From: Paeniroseomonas aquatica
GTDB taxonomy: Bacteria > Pseudomonadota > Alphaproteobacteria > Acetobacterales > Acetobacteraceae
DNA: 64,000 bases
Reading direction: 5' to 3'
Assembly: GCF_030409335.1 (NCBI RefSeq)
Contig: NZ_JAUFPN010000107.1
Location: 1 to 64,000 of the forward strand
Position 1 is the stretch's first letter. Each line of letters opens with the position of its first letter. The notes under the pieces were generated by a model that was given only the letters and a program-made list of their open reading frames with translations, had not been told where the DNA came from and made no database searches. The translations under genes were made by a program, and so were the position numbers. Shown here one piece after another: positions 34,377 to 41,701 of this stretch.

Positions 34377-36017
34377 ATGGCCGAAGCACCCCAGGCAGTG
34401 GCAGCCGCCGCACCCGACCCGAGGCTGGACTACGACGCCGTCATCATCGGGGCGGGCATGTCCGGCATGTACCAGCTGCTCCGCCTGCGGGAGCTCGGGC
34501 TGCGGGTCCTGGTGCTGGAGGCCGGCTCCGGCGTCGGCGGCACCTGGTACTGGAACCGCTACCCCGGCGCGCGCTTCGATTCCGAGAGCTATTCCTACGG
34601 CTATTCCTTCTCCCGCGACCTACTGCAGGAATGGAGCTGGTCCGAGCATTTCGCCCCGCAGGCGGAGACGCTGCGCTACCTCAACCACGTCGCCGACAAA
34701 TTCGAGCTGCGGCGGGACATGCGCTTCCACAGCCGGGTCGCCGCGGCGCATTACCGGGAGGAGGAGCGCGCCTGGGAGGTGACCCTCGAGGATGGCGCCC
34801 GGTACCGCTCCCGCTTCCTGGTCACCGCCGTCGGGCCGCTGTCGGCGCCGACCCTGCCGCGCATCGAGGGCATCGGGGATTTCCGCGGCCAGGCCTTCCA
34901 CACCTCCCGCTGGCCGCACGAGCCGGTGGACTTCGCCGGCAAGCGGGTGGCGGTGATCGGCACCGGCGCCACCGGCGTGCAGACCATCCAGGAGGTGGCG
35001 AAGACCGCGGGGCAGCTGACCATCTTCCAGCGCACGCCGAACTGGTGCGCGCCGCTGCACAACCGGCCGATCACCGCCGAGGAGCAGCGCGCCATCAAGG
35101 CCAACTACCCCGCCATGTTCCAGCGCTGCCAGGAGACCTTCTCCTGCTTCCTGCATACGCCCGACCCCCGCGGCACCTTCGAGGTGACGCCGGAGGAGCG
35201 CGAGGCCTTCCTCGAGAAGCTGTACGGCGAGCCGGGCTTCGGCATCTGGGTCGGCAATTTCCGCGACTACCTGGTGGACCCGGCCGCCAATGCCGTGGTC
35301 TCCGACTTCGTCGCCCGCAAGATCCGCCAGCGGGTGAAAGACCCGGCGGTGGCCGAGAAGCTGATCCCGAAGAACCACGGCTTCGGCACCCGCCGCGTGC
35401 CGATGGAGACCCGCTACTACGAGGTCTACAACCAGCCGAACGTCCGGCTCGTGGACCTCCAGGACACCCCGATCGAGCGGATCACGCCGCAAGGCATCCG
35501 CACCCGCGAGGCCGAGTTCGAGTTCGACATCATCGTCTATGCCACCGGCTTCGACGCCATCACCGGCAGCTTCGACCGCATCGATATCCGCGGTACGGAA
35601 GGGCGGCGGCTGAAGGACGCATGGGCGCAGGGCCCGCAGACCTTCCTCGGCGTGCAGGTCGAGGGCTTCCCCAACATGTTCATGCTGATGGGGCCGCACA
35701 CCGCGTTGGGCAACATCCCCCGCAGCATCGAATACAACGTGGACTGGGTGACCGGCCTGATCCGCACCATGCGGGACCGGGGCCTGACCCGGGCCGACGC
35801 CACGGCCGCCGCGGTGGCGGCCTGGACCGAGCACGTGAAGGCGATGGGCGCCGGGCTGCTCTCGAACGAGGTCAATTCCTGGTTCACCGGCTACAACAGC
35901 AACGTCGAGGGCAAGCAGACCCGCGTCATCGCCCGCTACAGCGGCAGCGCCCCGGACTACCGCGCCTGGTGCGACGCGGTGGCGGCGAAGGGCTACCGGG
36001 AGATCGCGTTGAGCTGA
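34377..36017 (+). CDS. Baeyer-Villiger-type flavin monooxygenase
   Basis: A 546-residue class B flavin monooxygenase, paralogous to the one at 31356-32990. Motifs are VIIGAGMSGMYQL (FAD), GGTWYWNRYPG, the fingerprint FRGQAFHTSRW, VIGTGATGVQ (NADPH) and YATGFDAITG. ATG 34377 follows a weak AAGGA; the frame upstream adds unlikely residues. It is downstream of the interrupted esterase on the same strand. The enzyme probably converts a ketone to an ester or lactone; the substrate is unknown. Confidence 0.92.
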   Translation: MAEAPQAVAAAAPDPRLDYDAVIIGAGMSGMYQLLRLRELGLRVLVLEAGSGVGGTWYWNRYPGARFDSESYSYGYSFSRDLLQEWSWSEHFAPQAETLRYLNHVADKFELRRDMRFHSRVAAAHYREEERAWEVTLEDGARYRSRFLVTAVGPLSAPTLPRIEGIGDFRGQAFHTSRWPHEPVDFAGKRVAVIGTGATGVQTIQEVAKTAGQLTIFQRTPNWCAPLHNRPITAEEQRAIKANYPAMFQRCQETFSCFLHTPDPRGTFEVTPEEREAFLEKLYGEPGFGIWVGNFRDYLVDPAANAVVSDFVARKIRQRVKDPAVAEKLIPKNHGFGTRRVPMETRYYEVYNQPNVRLVDLQDTPIERITPQGIRTREAEFEFDIIVYATGFDAITGSFDRIDIRGTEGRRLKDAWAQGPQTFLGVQVEGFPNMFMLMGPHTALGNIPRSIEYNVDWVTGLIRTMRDRGLTRADATAAAVAAWTEHVKAMGAGLLSNEVNSWFTGYNSNVEGKQTRVIARYSGSAPDYRAWCDAVAAKGYREIALS

Positions 36018-36063
36018 GGGGCCGCAGTCCGGGCCGCGCGGCCGGTGCGCCGTCTGCGGCGCG

Positions 36064-37026
36064 TCAGTCCGCGCGGATGCCGGTCTGCTCCACGATCTGC
36101 CGCACCACCGGCCGCTCCCGTCGGATGCGGGCGGCGAAGGCGGCGGCGCTCTCGGTCACCGCCTCGTTCCCGGTGAGCGCCAGCCGCTGCCGGGTCTCGG
36201 CATCGCCGGTCGCATGGGCCAGCGCGGCTTCCAGCCGGGCCAGCACCGGGGCCGGCGTGCCGGACGGCGCGAAGAGCCCGTTCCAGCTGGTGATATCGAA
36301 GCCGGGAAAGCCGCTTTCGGCGATGGTGGGCAGGCCGGACAGGCTGCCGCGCCGCTCCGCGCTGGTCAGCGCGATGCCGCGGATCCGGCCGTCCTGCACG
36401 AGCGGGCCGAAGGTATTGGCGGTGCCGATGGCCGCGTCAATGCTGCCGGCCGCCAGGTCCCGCGCCGATTCCGCGCCGCCCCGGTAGGGCACGTGCTCCA
36501 GCCTGATTCCCGCCCGGCTCTCGAGCAGTGCCCCGGCGAGGTGGCCCGGCGTGCCGATCCCCGGGGTGCCGTAGCTGACGCCTGGATGCGCCCTGGCATG
36601 GGCGACGAAGCCGGCGAGATCGCTGGCCGGGAAGTCCTTCCGCACCACCAGCACGTAGGGCAGCGCCACTGCCTGGCCGACCGGGGCGAAGGCGGTCTCG
36701 TAGCTGAAGGTCAGGCCCTTCACGATGAAGGGCACCACCAGGAAGGCGAAGCTCTCGAACAGCAGCGTGTAGCCATCGGGCGGCGCCTGCGCGACGACGC
36801 CGGCGCCGATCGAGCCGCCGGCCCCGGTGCGGTTCTCGATCACCAGGGGCTGGCCGAGGAACTCGGACATCTTCGGCGCCAGCAGGCGGATGACGGTGTC
36901 GGACTGCCCGCCCGCGGCATAGGGCGCGACGATGCGGATGGGGCGGTCGGGGAAGGCCTGCGCGGCGGCGCGGCCGGCCAGCAGCGTGCCCCCCAGCGCC
37001 GCCAAGGTGGCGCGGCGTCCCGGCAT
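36064..37026 (-). CDS. Bug/TctC family tripartite tricarboxylate receptor
   Basis: A 320-residue periplasmic receptor. It has an arginine-bearing signal sequence (MPGRRATLAALGGTLLAGRAAAQ), then APYAAGGQSDTVIRLLAPK, VIENRTGAGGSIGAG and PPDGYTLL. It is convergent with the second Baeyer-Villiger monooxygenase, 46 bp between stops, so this four-gene block is bounded on each side by a Bug receptor. The ligand is unknown. No cognate permease is present. Confidence 0.9.
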   Translation of the reverse strand: MPGRRATLAALGGTLLAGRAAAQAFPDRPIRIVAPYAAGGQSDTVIRLLAPKMSEFLGQPLVIENRTGAGGSIGAGVVAQAPPDGYTLLFESFAFLVVPFIVKGLTFSYETAFAPVGQAVALPYVLVVRKDFPASDLAGFVAHARAHPGVSYGTPGIGTPGHLAGALLESRAGIRLEHVPYRGGAESARDLAAGSIDAAIGTANTFGPLVQDGRIRGIALTSAERRGSLSGLPTIAESGFPGFDITSWNGLFAPSGTPAPVLARLEAALAHATGDAETRQRLALTGNEAVTESAAAFAARIRRERPVVRQIVEQTGIRAD

Positions 37027-37077
37027 GATGGTTTCCTCCCGGCTTTCGGCCGAGGCTGGCGGCGGCGGGCAGCGCGG

Positions 37078-38148
37078 TCAAGCGGCGCGTGCCTCGCTGA
37101 TCTCCAGCCGGGATTGCGGCAGCGCCTTCGGGTAGCGCTCCGCCAGGAAGGCGATCAGCGTCTCCCGCATCTGGCAGCGCAGGTCGAACATCGACCCGGC
37201 ATCGGCCGCGCTCATCAGCACGCGGATCTCGACGCTGCGTTCCTTCAGGTCGGTCACCTGCACCGCGAAGACCCGGCGGTCCCACTGCGGGCTGGCCTCG
37301 AGCAGGCGCTGCGCCTCGGCCCGGATAGCGGCGACCGGCACGGTATAGTCCACATAGATGAAGATCGTGTCCAGCAACCGCGAGGTGGTTTTGGTCCAGT
37401 TACGGATCGGCCGTTCGGTGAAATAGACCAGCGGCACCACCAGGGATCGCTGGTCCCAGGTGGCGATGGTCACGTAGGTGGAGGTGATCTCGGCCACATG
37501 GCCCCATTCGCCCTCGACCACCACCGTGTCGCCAAGCCGGATCGGCTGGGTCAGCGCGAGCTGGATGCCGGCGATGAGGTTGGAGACCGCCGGCCGCGCC
37601 GCGAGGCCGGCGACGATGCCGGCAACTCCGGCCGAGGCGAAGAGGCTGAGCCCCACCGTGCGCACCGCGGGAATGGAGGTGAGCACCAGCCCGGCGGTCA
37701 GCGCCACCCCGGCCGAGACCGCCAGCCGGCGGAAGACGATCAGCTGGGTGCGGCGCCGGCGTTGCAGCCAGTCGGCGTTCTCGCCCAGCTCGCCCTCCAT
37801 GTAGGCATCGAAGACCGCGGCCACCTTGCGGGTCAGCGCCCAGCCGAGCGCCACGACCAGCCCGAGCGCCGCCATCCGGGAGATGGCGGCGGCAGCCTGG
37901 CGCGGCAGCTCCACCGCTGGCAGGGCCGCCTGCATCGCCACCAGCGCGACGGCTGCCAGCACCGCGCCCCGGCCATAAATCAGCACCCGGCCCAGCACCG
38001 GAGCCGACCGGCCGCGCAGCACATGGTCGGCCAGCGCATAAACCGCCCGCGCCAGGGCCAGGGCCGAGCCCGGTGCTGCGACCAGGACGATCAGCAGGGA
38101 GAACCAGAGCGGCATCGCCTGCCCGCCCGGCAGCATATCGCTCAACAT
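37078..38148 (-). CDS. MscS-family mechanosensitive channel
   Basis: A 356-residue membrane protein with about four or five hydrophobic segments, then the MscS pore helix and beta-domain: GVAGIVAGLAARPAVSNLIAGIQ, RLGDTVVVEGEWGHVAEIT and the characteristic VPLVYFTERPIRNWT. It probably opens under membrane tension to release solutes during osmotic downshock. ATG 38148 is chosen because GGAGG lies about 9 bases upstream on the minus strand; a longer frame begins at 38295 without support. The start region is divergent from a small acidic protein gene. Confidence 0.9.
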   Translation of the reverse strand: MLSDMLPGGQAMPLWFSLLIVLVAAPGSALALARAVYALADHVLRGRSAPVLGRVLIYGRGAVLAAVALVAMQAALPAVELPRQAAAAISRMAALGLVVALGWALTRKVAAVFDAYMEGELGENADWLQRRRRTQLIVFRRLAVSAGVALTAGLVLTSIPAVRTVGLSLFASAGVAGIVAGLAARPAVSNLIAGIQLALTQPIRLGDTVVVEGEWGHVAEITSTYVTIATWDQRSLVVPLVYFTERPIRNWTKTTSRLLDTIFIYVDYTVPVAAIRAEAQRLLEASPQWDRRVFAVQVTDLKERSVEIRVLMSAADAGSMFDLRCQMRETLIAFLAERYPKALPQSRLEISEARAA

Positions 38149-38260
38149 TCGGCACGGCCTCCATCGGCATCGCGCAGCAACGCGACGAATGGCGGGAAGG
38201 CACCACACGGGAACTGCATCCCTCGGGCCGCGCTGGAGGCTCGATACGGAGGAGGCCTGA

Positions 38261-38476
38261 ATGACCGAGACCAAGCCGCAACCGGCCGACAGCAAGCCCG
38301 CCCAGGGTCACCCCGTTCAGGGTACGGGCGAGAAACCCTGGACCGAGGAGGAGAAGTCCCGCGGCGCCGCCAAGCCGGCGACGGAAGGCGAAGCCGGTGC
38401 CGGCGGCCGCCCGAACGACGACCGGGCAGCGACCGAATCTGCCGCGGCGAACATCGACCCCAAGCCCCAGCCTTAA
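38261..38476 (+). CDS. small hydrophilic protein of unknown function
   Basis: A 71-residue protein rich in Lys, Glu, Pro, Ala and Gly with almost no hydrophobic residues, so it is probably intrinsically disordered. No domain is recognised. ATG 38261 has a strong ribosome site, GGAGGAGG, about 6 bases upstream, which is the main reason to call it. It lies between the divergent MscS-type channel and a PaiB-like gene. A stress-related role is conceivable from its composition but unsupported. Confidence 0.55.
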   Translation: MTETKPQPADSKPAQGHPVQGTGEKPWTEEEKSRGAAKPATEGEAGAGGRPNDDRAATESAAANIDPKPQP

Positions 38477-38540
38477 CCGCAGGCCTGCTCCACCGGGGGC
38501 ACATTGGACAGCGGGGGCCGCGGCCCGGCATGCTGCGGCC

Positions 38541-39176
38541 ATGTACAACCCCGCCGCCTTCCGGGAGGACCGCCCGGAGATCCTGCATGGGCTGATCCGT
38601 CAGGCCCGTCTCGCGCTGCTGGTCTCGAACGGCGCCGGCGGCGTGCCGGACGTCACCCACCTGCCGCTGACCCTGGATGCCGGGGCCGGCGCGCTGATCG
38701 GCCATGTCGCCCGGGCCAACCCGCATTGGCAGGCCTTGCGCGGCGCCGGCCGGGCCGTGGCGATCTTCCGCGGGGCGGAGGCCTATGTCTCCCCCAACTG
38801 GTATCCCGCCAAGGCGGAGCACCACCGGGTGGTCCCGACCTGGAACTACGAGGCGGTGCATGCCGAGGGTCCGGTCGAGATCATCGAGGACAGCGCGCGG
38901 CTGCATGCCATCGTCACCCGGCTGACCGCGGAGAAGGAAGCCGCGCAGCCGCGGCCCTGGGCGGTGGCGGATGCGCCGGAGGCCTTCGTCGCCGGGCAGC
39001 TCAAGGGCATCGTCGGGCTGGTGCTGCGGATCGAGGCGCTGGTCGGCAAGCGCAAGATGAGCCAGAACCGCGCCGCCGCGGACCGGGATGGCGCGGCGGC
39101 CGGGCTGGCTGCCAGCGAGGACCCGCGCGACCGCGATGCGGCGGCGGCGATCCGGCGGGTGGCCGAGGGCGCCTAG
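38541..39176 (+). CDS. PaiB-like FMN-binding protein
   Basis: A 211-residue protein of the PaiB family, named after a Bacillus negative regulator and built on an FMN-binding split barrel. The opening MYNPAAFREDRPEILHGLIR, the central YVSPNWYPAKAEHHRVVPTWNYEAVHAEG and the GIVGLVLRIEALVGKRKMSQNR stretch are family hallmarks. The true function in proteobacteria is unclear; it may be a flavin-dependent enzyme and not a regulator. Its last 4 bp overlap the end of an ABC permease gene on the other strand. Confidence 0.88.
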   Translation: MYNPAAFREDRPEILHGLIRQARLALLVSNGAGGVPDVTHLPLTLDAGAGALIGHVARANPHWQALRGAGRAVAIFRGAEAYVSPNWYPAKAEHHRVVPTWNYEAVHAEGPVEIIEDSARLHAIVTRLTAEKEAAQPRPWAVADAPEAFVAGQLKGIVGLVLRIEALVGKRKMSQNRAAADRDGAAAGLAASEDPRDRDAAAAIRRVAEGA

Positions 39177-39862
39177 CGCCGGTCGGCGGCCTCCCCGCCG
39201 TAGCCGCGGCCGTAGCGCGCCTCCAGCCGGCGCTGCACGAGGTCCCAGAGCGTGGTCATCGCGAGGTAGTAGAGCGCCGCGACCAGGAACAGCTCCAGCA
39301 CCAGGAAGCGTTCCTGGATCAGGATCTGGGTCCGCCGCAGCAGCTCGTCCACCGAGATCACGCTGGCGACAGAGGTGGTCTTCAGCAGCCCGTTCACGCT
39401 GTTGCCGAGCGGCGGGATGATGAGGCGGAGCGCCTGCGGCCAGGTCACCAGCCGGAAGACCTGGCGGCGGCGCAAGCCGAGCGCCAAGGCTGCCTCCCGC
39501 TGGCCGCGGGCGACGGAGATGATGCCGGCGCGGACGATCTCCGAGAGGTAGGCGCCCTCGTTGAGCGATAGGCCGATCAGCGCCGCCTCCCAGACCGAGA
39601 AGCGGATGCCAAACAGCGGCAGGCCGGTATAGATGATCAGCAGCTGCACCAGCAGCGGCGTGCCGCGGAAGATCCAGCAGTAGAACAGGGCGAAGCCGCG
39701 CAGCAGCCGGCTCGGCGCCAGCCGCATGATGGCGATGCCGACGCCGATCAGCAGCCCGAAGACCAGGGCGCCGAGGGTGAGCGCGACGGAGATCGCCGCG
39801 CCCTCCAGCAGGTAGGCGTTGAAGAGGTAGTCGAAGAACCCGTCCCAGCGCCAGATGGTCAC
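39173..39862 (-). CDS. polar amino acid ABC transporter permease (HisM/GlnP type)
   Basis: A 229-residue inner-membrane permease with about five membrane segments and the EAA loop EAALALGLRRRQVFRLVTWPQALR, which contacts the ATPase. Length and the FRGTPLLVQLLIIYTGLPL segment are typical of the polar amino acid family. It follows the binding-protein gene by 1 bp in an operon with a DapA-family enzyme. No second permease or ATPase gene is adjacent, so the importer must use a subunit encoded elsewhere. Confidence 0.9.
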   Translation of the reverse strand: MTIWRWDGFFDYLFNAYLLEGAAISVALTLGALVFGLLIGVGIAIMRLAPSRLLRGFALFYCWIFRGTPLLVQLLIIYTGLPLFGIRFSVWEAALIGLSLNEGAYLSEIVRAGIISVARGQREAALALGLRRRQVFRLVTWPQALRLIIPPLGNSVNGLLKTTSVASVISVDELLRRTQILIQERFLVLELFLVAALYYLAMTTLWDLVQRRLEARYGRGYGGEAADRR

Positions 39863-39863
39863 C

Positions 39864-40682
39864 CTAGTTGGGCCCGACCACCTCGAAGGCGCCGGCGTAT
39901 TCCTTGACCCCGAAGCGGTCGAGCATCGCCTTCAGCGAGCCGTCGGCGCGCATCTCGGTCAAGACCGTCGCCACCGCCTGGGCCAGCACCTTGCTGCGGA
40001 AGCCGAAGTTGATCGGCGTGCCGAAGAGGCCGGAGATGGCGCGGGTGAAGTCGCCGCGGTCGTCGTATTCCTTGGCGGTGCTGTCGATGGAGACGGCGGC
40101 ATCGAGCTGGCCGACGCGGAGCGACTGGAAGGAGACGGCGAAATTGTCGAAGGGCCGGATGGTGATGGGGCGCAGGTTCTTGCCGGTGAGTTCGGTGGCG
40201 ATGTCCTGGGTGCGGCGGAACTCGAAGCCGCCCTGCTCGACGCCGACGGTCAGCCCGGCGAGGTCCTCCAGCCGGCGGATGGCGCGCGGGTTGCCGCGCG
40301 GGACGCTGATGCTGATCGCCTGTTCCTCGTAGCGGACCAGGTACATCAGCTTCGCGCGTTCCTCGGTGTAGAACATGCCGGTGTTGATCATGTCCCAGCG
40401 CCGGGCGGCGAGGCCGGGGATCATGGCGGCGAATTCGATGCGGACGTTCTCGACCGCGAGGCAGAGGCGCTTGGCGATCTCGGCGCCGAGCTCGACCCGC
40501 ATGCCGACGAGCTGGCCCTGGGCATTGACGAATTGCATCGGCGGCAGGGTCGGGTTGGTCGAGAGCACCAGGGTGCGGGGCTTGGAGAGCTCGCTGTCCG
40601 GCACCTTCGGGGTGCAGGTCTGGGCCAAGGCCGGGAGGGCGGCGGCCACGAAGGCGGCACCGAGCAGCAGGCGGCGGAACAT
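39864..40682 (-). CDS. family 3 solute-binding protein of an amino acid ABC transporter
   Basis: A 272-residue periplasmic binding protein. It has a signal peptide (LLLGAAFVAAALPALAQT), then the family 3 opening LVLSTNPTLPPMQFVNAQGQLVGM, the middle motif MINTGMFYTEERAKLMYLVRY, and LAGLTVGVEQGGFE. It delivers a small polar compound to the permease encoded next. Synteny with a DapA-family deaminase-like enzyme and a divergent amine dehydrogenase fusion suggests hydroxyproline, a D-amino acid or an opine as ligand. Confidence 0.88.
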   Translation of the reverse strand: MFRRLLLGAAFVAAALPALAQTCTPKVPDSELSKPRTLVLSTNPTLPPMQFVNAQGQLVGMRVELGAEIAKRLCLAVENVRIEFAAMIPGLAARRWDMINTGMFYTEERAKLMYLVRYEEQAISISVPRGNPRAIRRLEDLAGLTVGVEQGGFEFRRTQDIATELTGKNLRPITIRPFDNFAVSFQSLRVGQLDAAVSIDSTAKEYDDRGDFTRAISGLFGTPINFGFRSKVLAQAVATVLTEMRADGSLKAMLDRFGVKEYAGAFEVVGPN

Positions 40683-40697
40683 GGTCGTCGGTTTCCC

Positions 40698-41630
40698 CTA
40701 TTCGGCCGCGGCACGGGCGGCGATGGTCACGCCCATCTCCTGCAAGACCCGCGCCAGGGCCGGAACGTCGCGTTCAAGCAGCGGCAGGCGAGGCGGGCGC
40801 GGCGCGCCCATGTCCATGCCCATCAGCCGGAAGGCGGCCTTGGTGCCGGAGACGTAGCGGGGGCCGCCGACCCAGGGCAGCAGCGGGGCGAGGCGGCGGT
40901 AGAGCGCGAGCGACTTCTCCCGGTCCGCCTCGAAGGCGGCGGCAGCGAACATCTCGGTGGACAGGCGCGGCGCCACGTTGCTGCAGACCGCCACCCAGCC
41001 CACCGCGCCGAGCCAGGCGCTCTCGTAGCCGAGGACACCGGCAAAGACCTCCATCCGGTCGCCGCAGAGCGCGACGATGTCCCGTACCCGGGTCACCTCC
41101 AGCGTGCTCTCCTTGACGTAGCGGCAGTTGGGGATGGTCGAGAGCCGGGCGAGCGTCGCCGGCAGCAGGTCGACGTTGGCGGTCGCCGGGTTGTTGTAGA
41201 CCATGATGGGGATGCCGATGGCATCGGCGACCGTCTTGTAGTGGTGGAAGAGCTCGTCCTCGGTCGGCACCGAGTAGTAGGGCGGGATGATCATGACGCC
41301 GTCGGCGCCCAGCGCCTCGGCTTCCTTGGACAGCGCCACCACCTCCCGCGTGTCCTCGGCGCCGGTGCCCATCAGGACGGGGACGCGGCCGGCGCCCGTG
41401 CGCCCCGCGCACTCGCGTGCGACGCGCACCACCGTCTCGGTGATGGCGGTGCGCTCCTCTCGGCTGACCGAGAGGAATTCCCCGGTGGAGCCGAGCGGGA
41501 TGAGGCCCTGGATGCCCTCGGCGATCTGGAATTCGACCAGCCGCTCCAGCGCCTTCAGGTCGACCGCGGCGCCATCGGCGGTGAAGGGGGTGATGAGGAC
41601 GGTATAGGTTCCGCGGAACGGCTCGGCCAC
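40698..41630 (-). CDS. DapA-family lyase/deaminase, possibly hydroxyproline pathway
   Basis: A 310-residue TIM-barrel enzyme of the dihydrodipicolinate synthase/N-acetylneuraminate lyase family. The Schiff-base lysine is in RYVKESTLEV, the catalytic tyrosine in IMVYNNP, and the GxxGE loop is PLGSTGEF. DapA itself is usually elsewhere. Here the gene heads an amino acid transporter operon and is divergent from a flavin/iron-sulfur amine dehydrogenase, the setting of 1-pyrroline-4-hydroxy-2-carboxylate deaminase (LhpC/HypD type). That assignment is inferred from context. Confidence 0.8.
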   Translation of the reverse strand: MAEPFRGTYTVLITPFTADGAAVDLKALERLVEFQIAEGIQGLIPLGSTGEFLSVSREERTAITETVVRVARECAGRTGAGRVPVLMGTGAEDTREVVALSKEAEALGADGVMIIPPYYSVPTEDELFHHYKTVADAIGIPIMVYNNPATANVDLLPATLARLSTIPNCRYVKESTLEVTRVRDIVALCGDRMEVFAGVLGYESAWLGAVGWVAVCSNVAPRLSTEMFAAAAFEADREKSLALYRRLAPLLPWVGGPRYVSGTKAAFRLMGMDMGAPRPPRLPLLERDVPALARVLQEMGVTIAARAAAE

Positions 41631-41701
41631 GTCGCTTGCCCCTTCGGTGATGCGTGCGATGATGCGGGACTGAACAGGAAGTGGCGGAAGCCGGCAAGCG
41701 C

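Noticed and set aside
36214-38595. 793-codon open frame antisense to the Bug receptor and MscS genes
   Set aside because: It spans two well-supported genes on the other strand and has no recognisable domain.
40698-41630. True dihydrodipicolinate synthase (dapA) for lysine synthesis
   Set aside because: The operon with an amino acid importer and the divergent amine dehydrogenase points to a catabolic family member, although the fold is the same.
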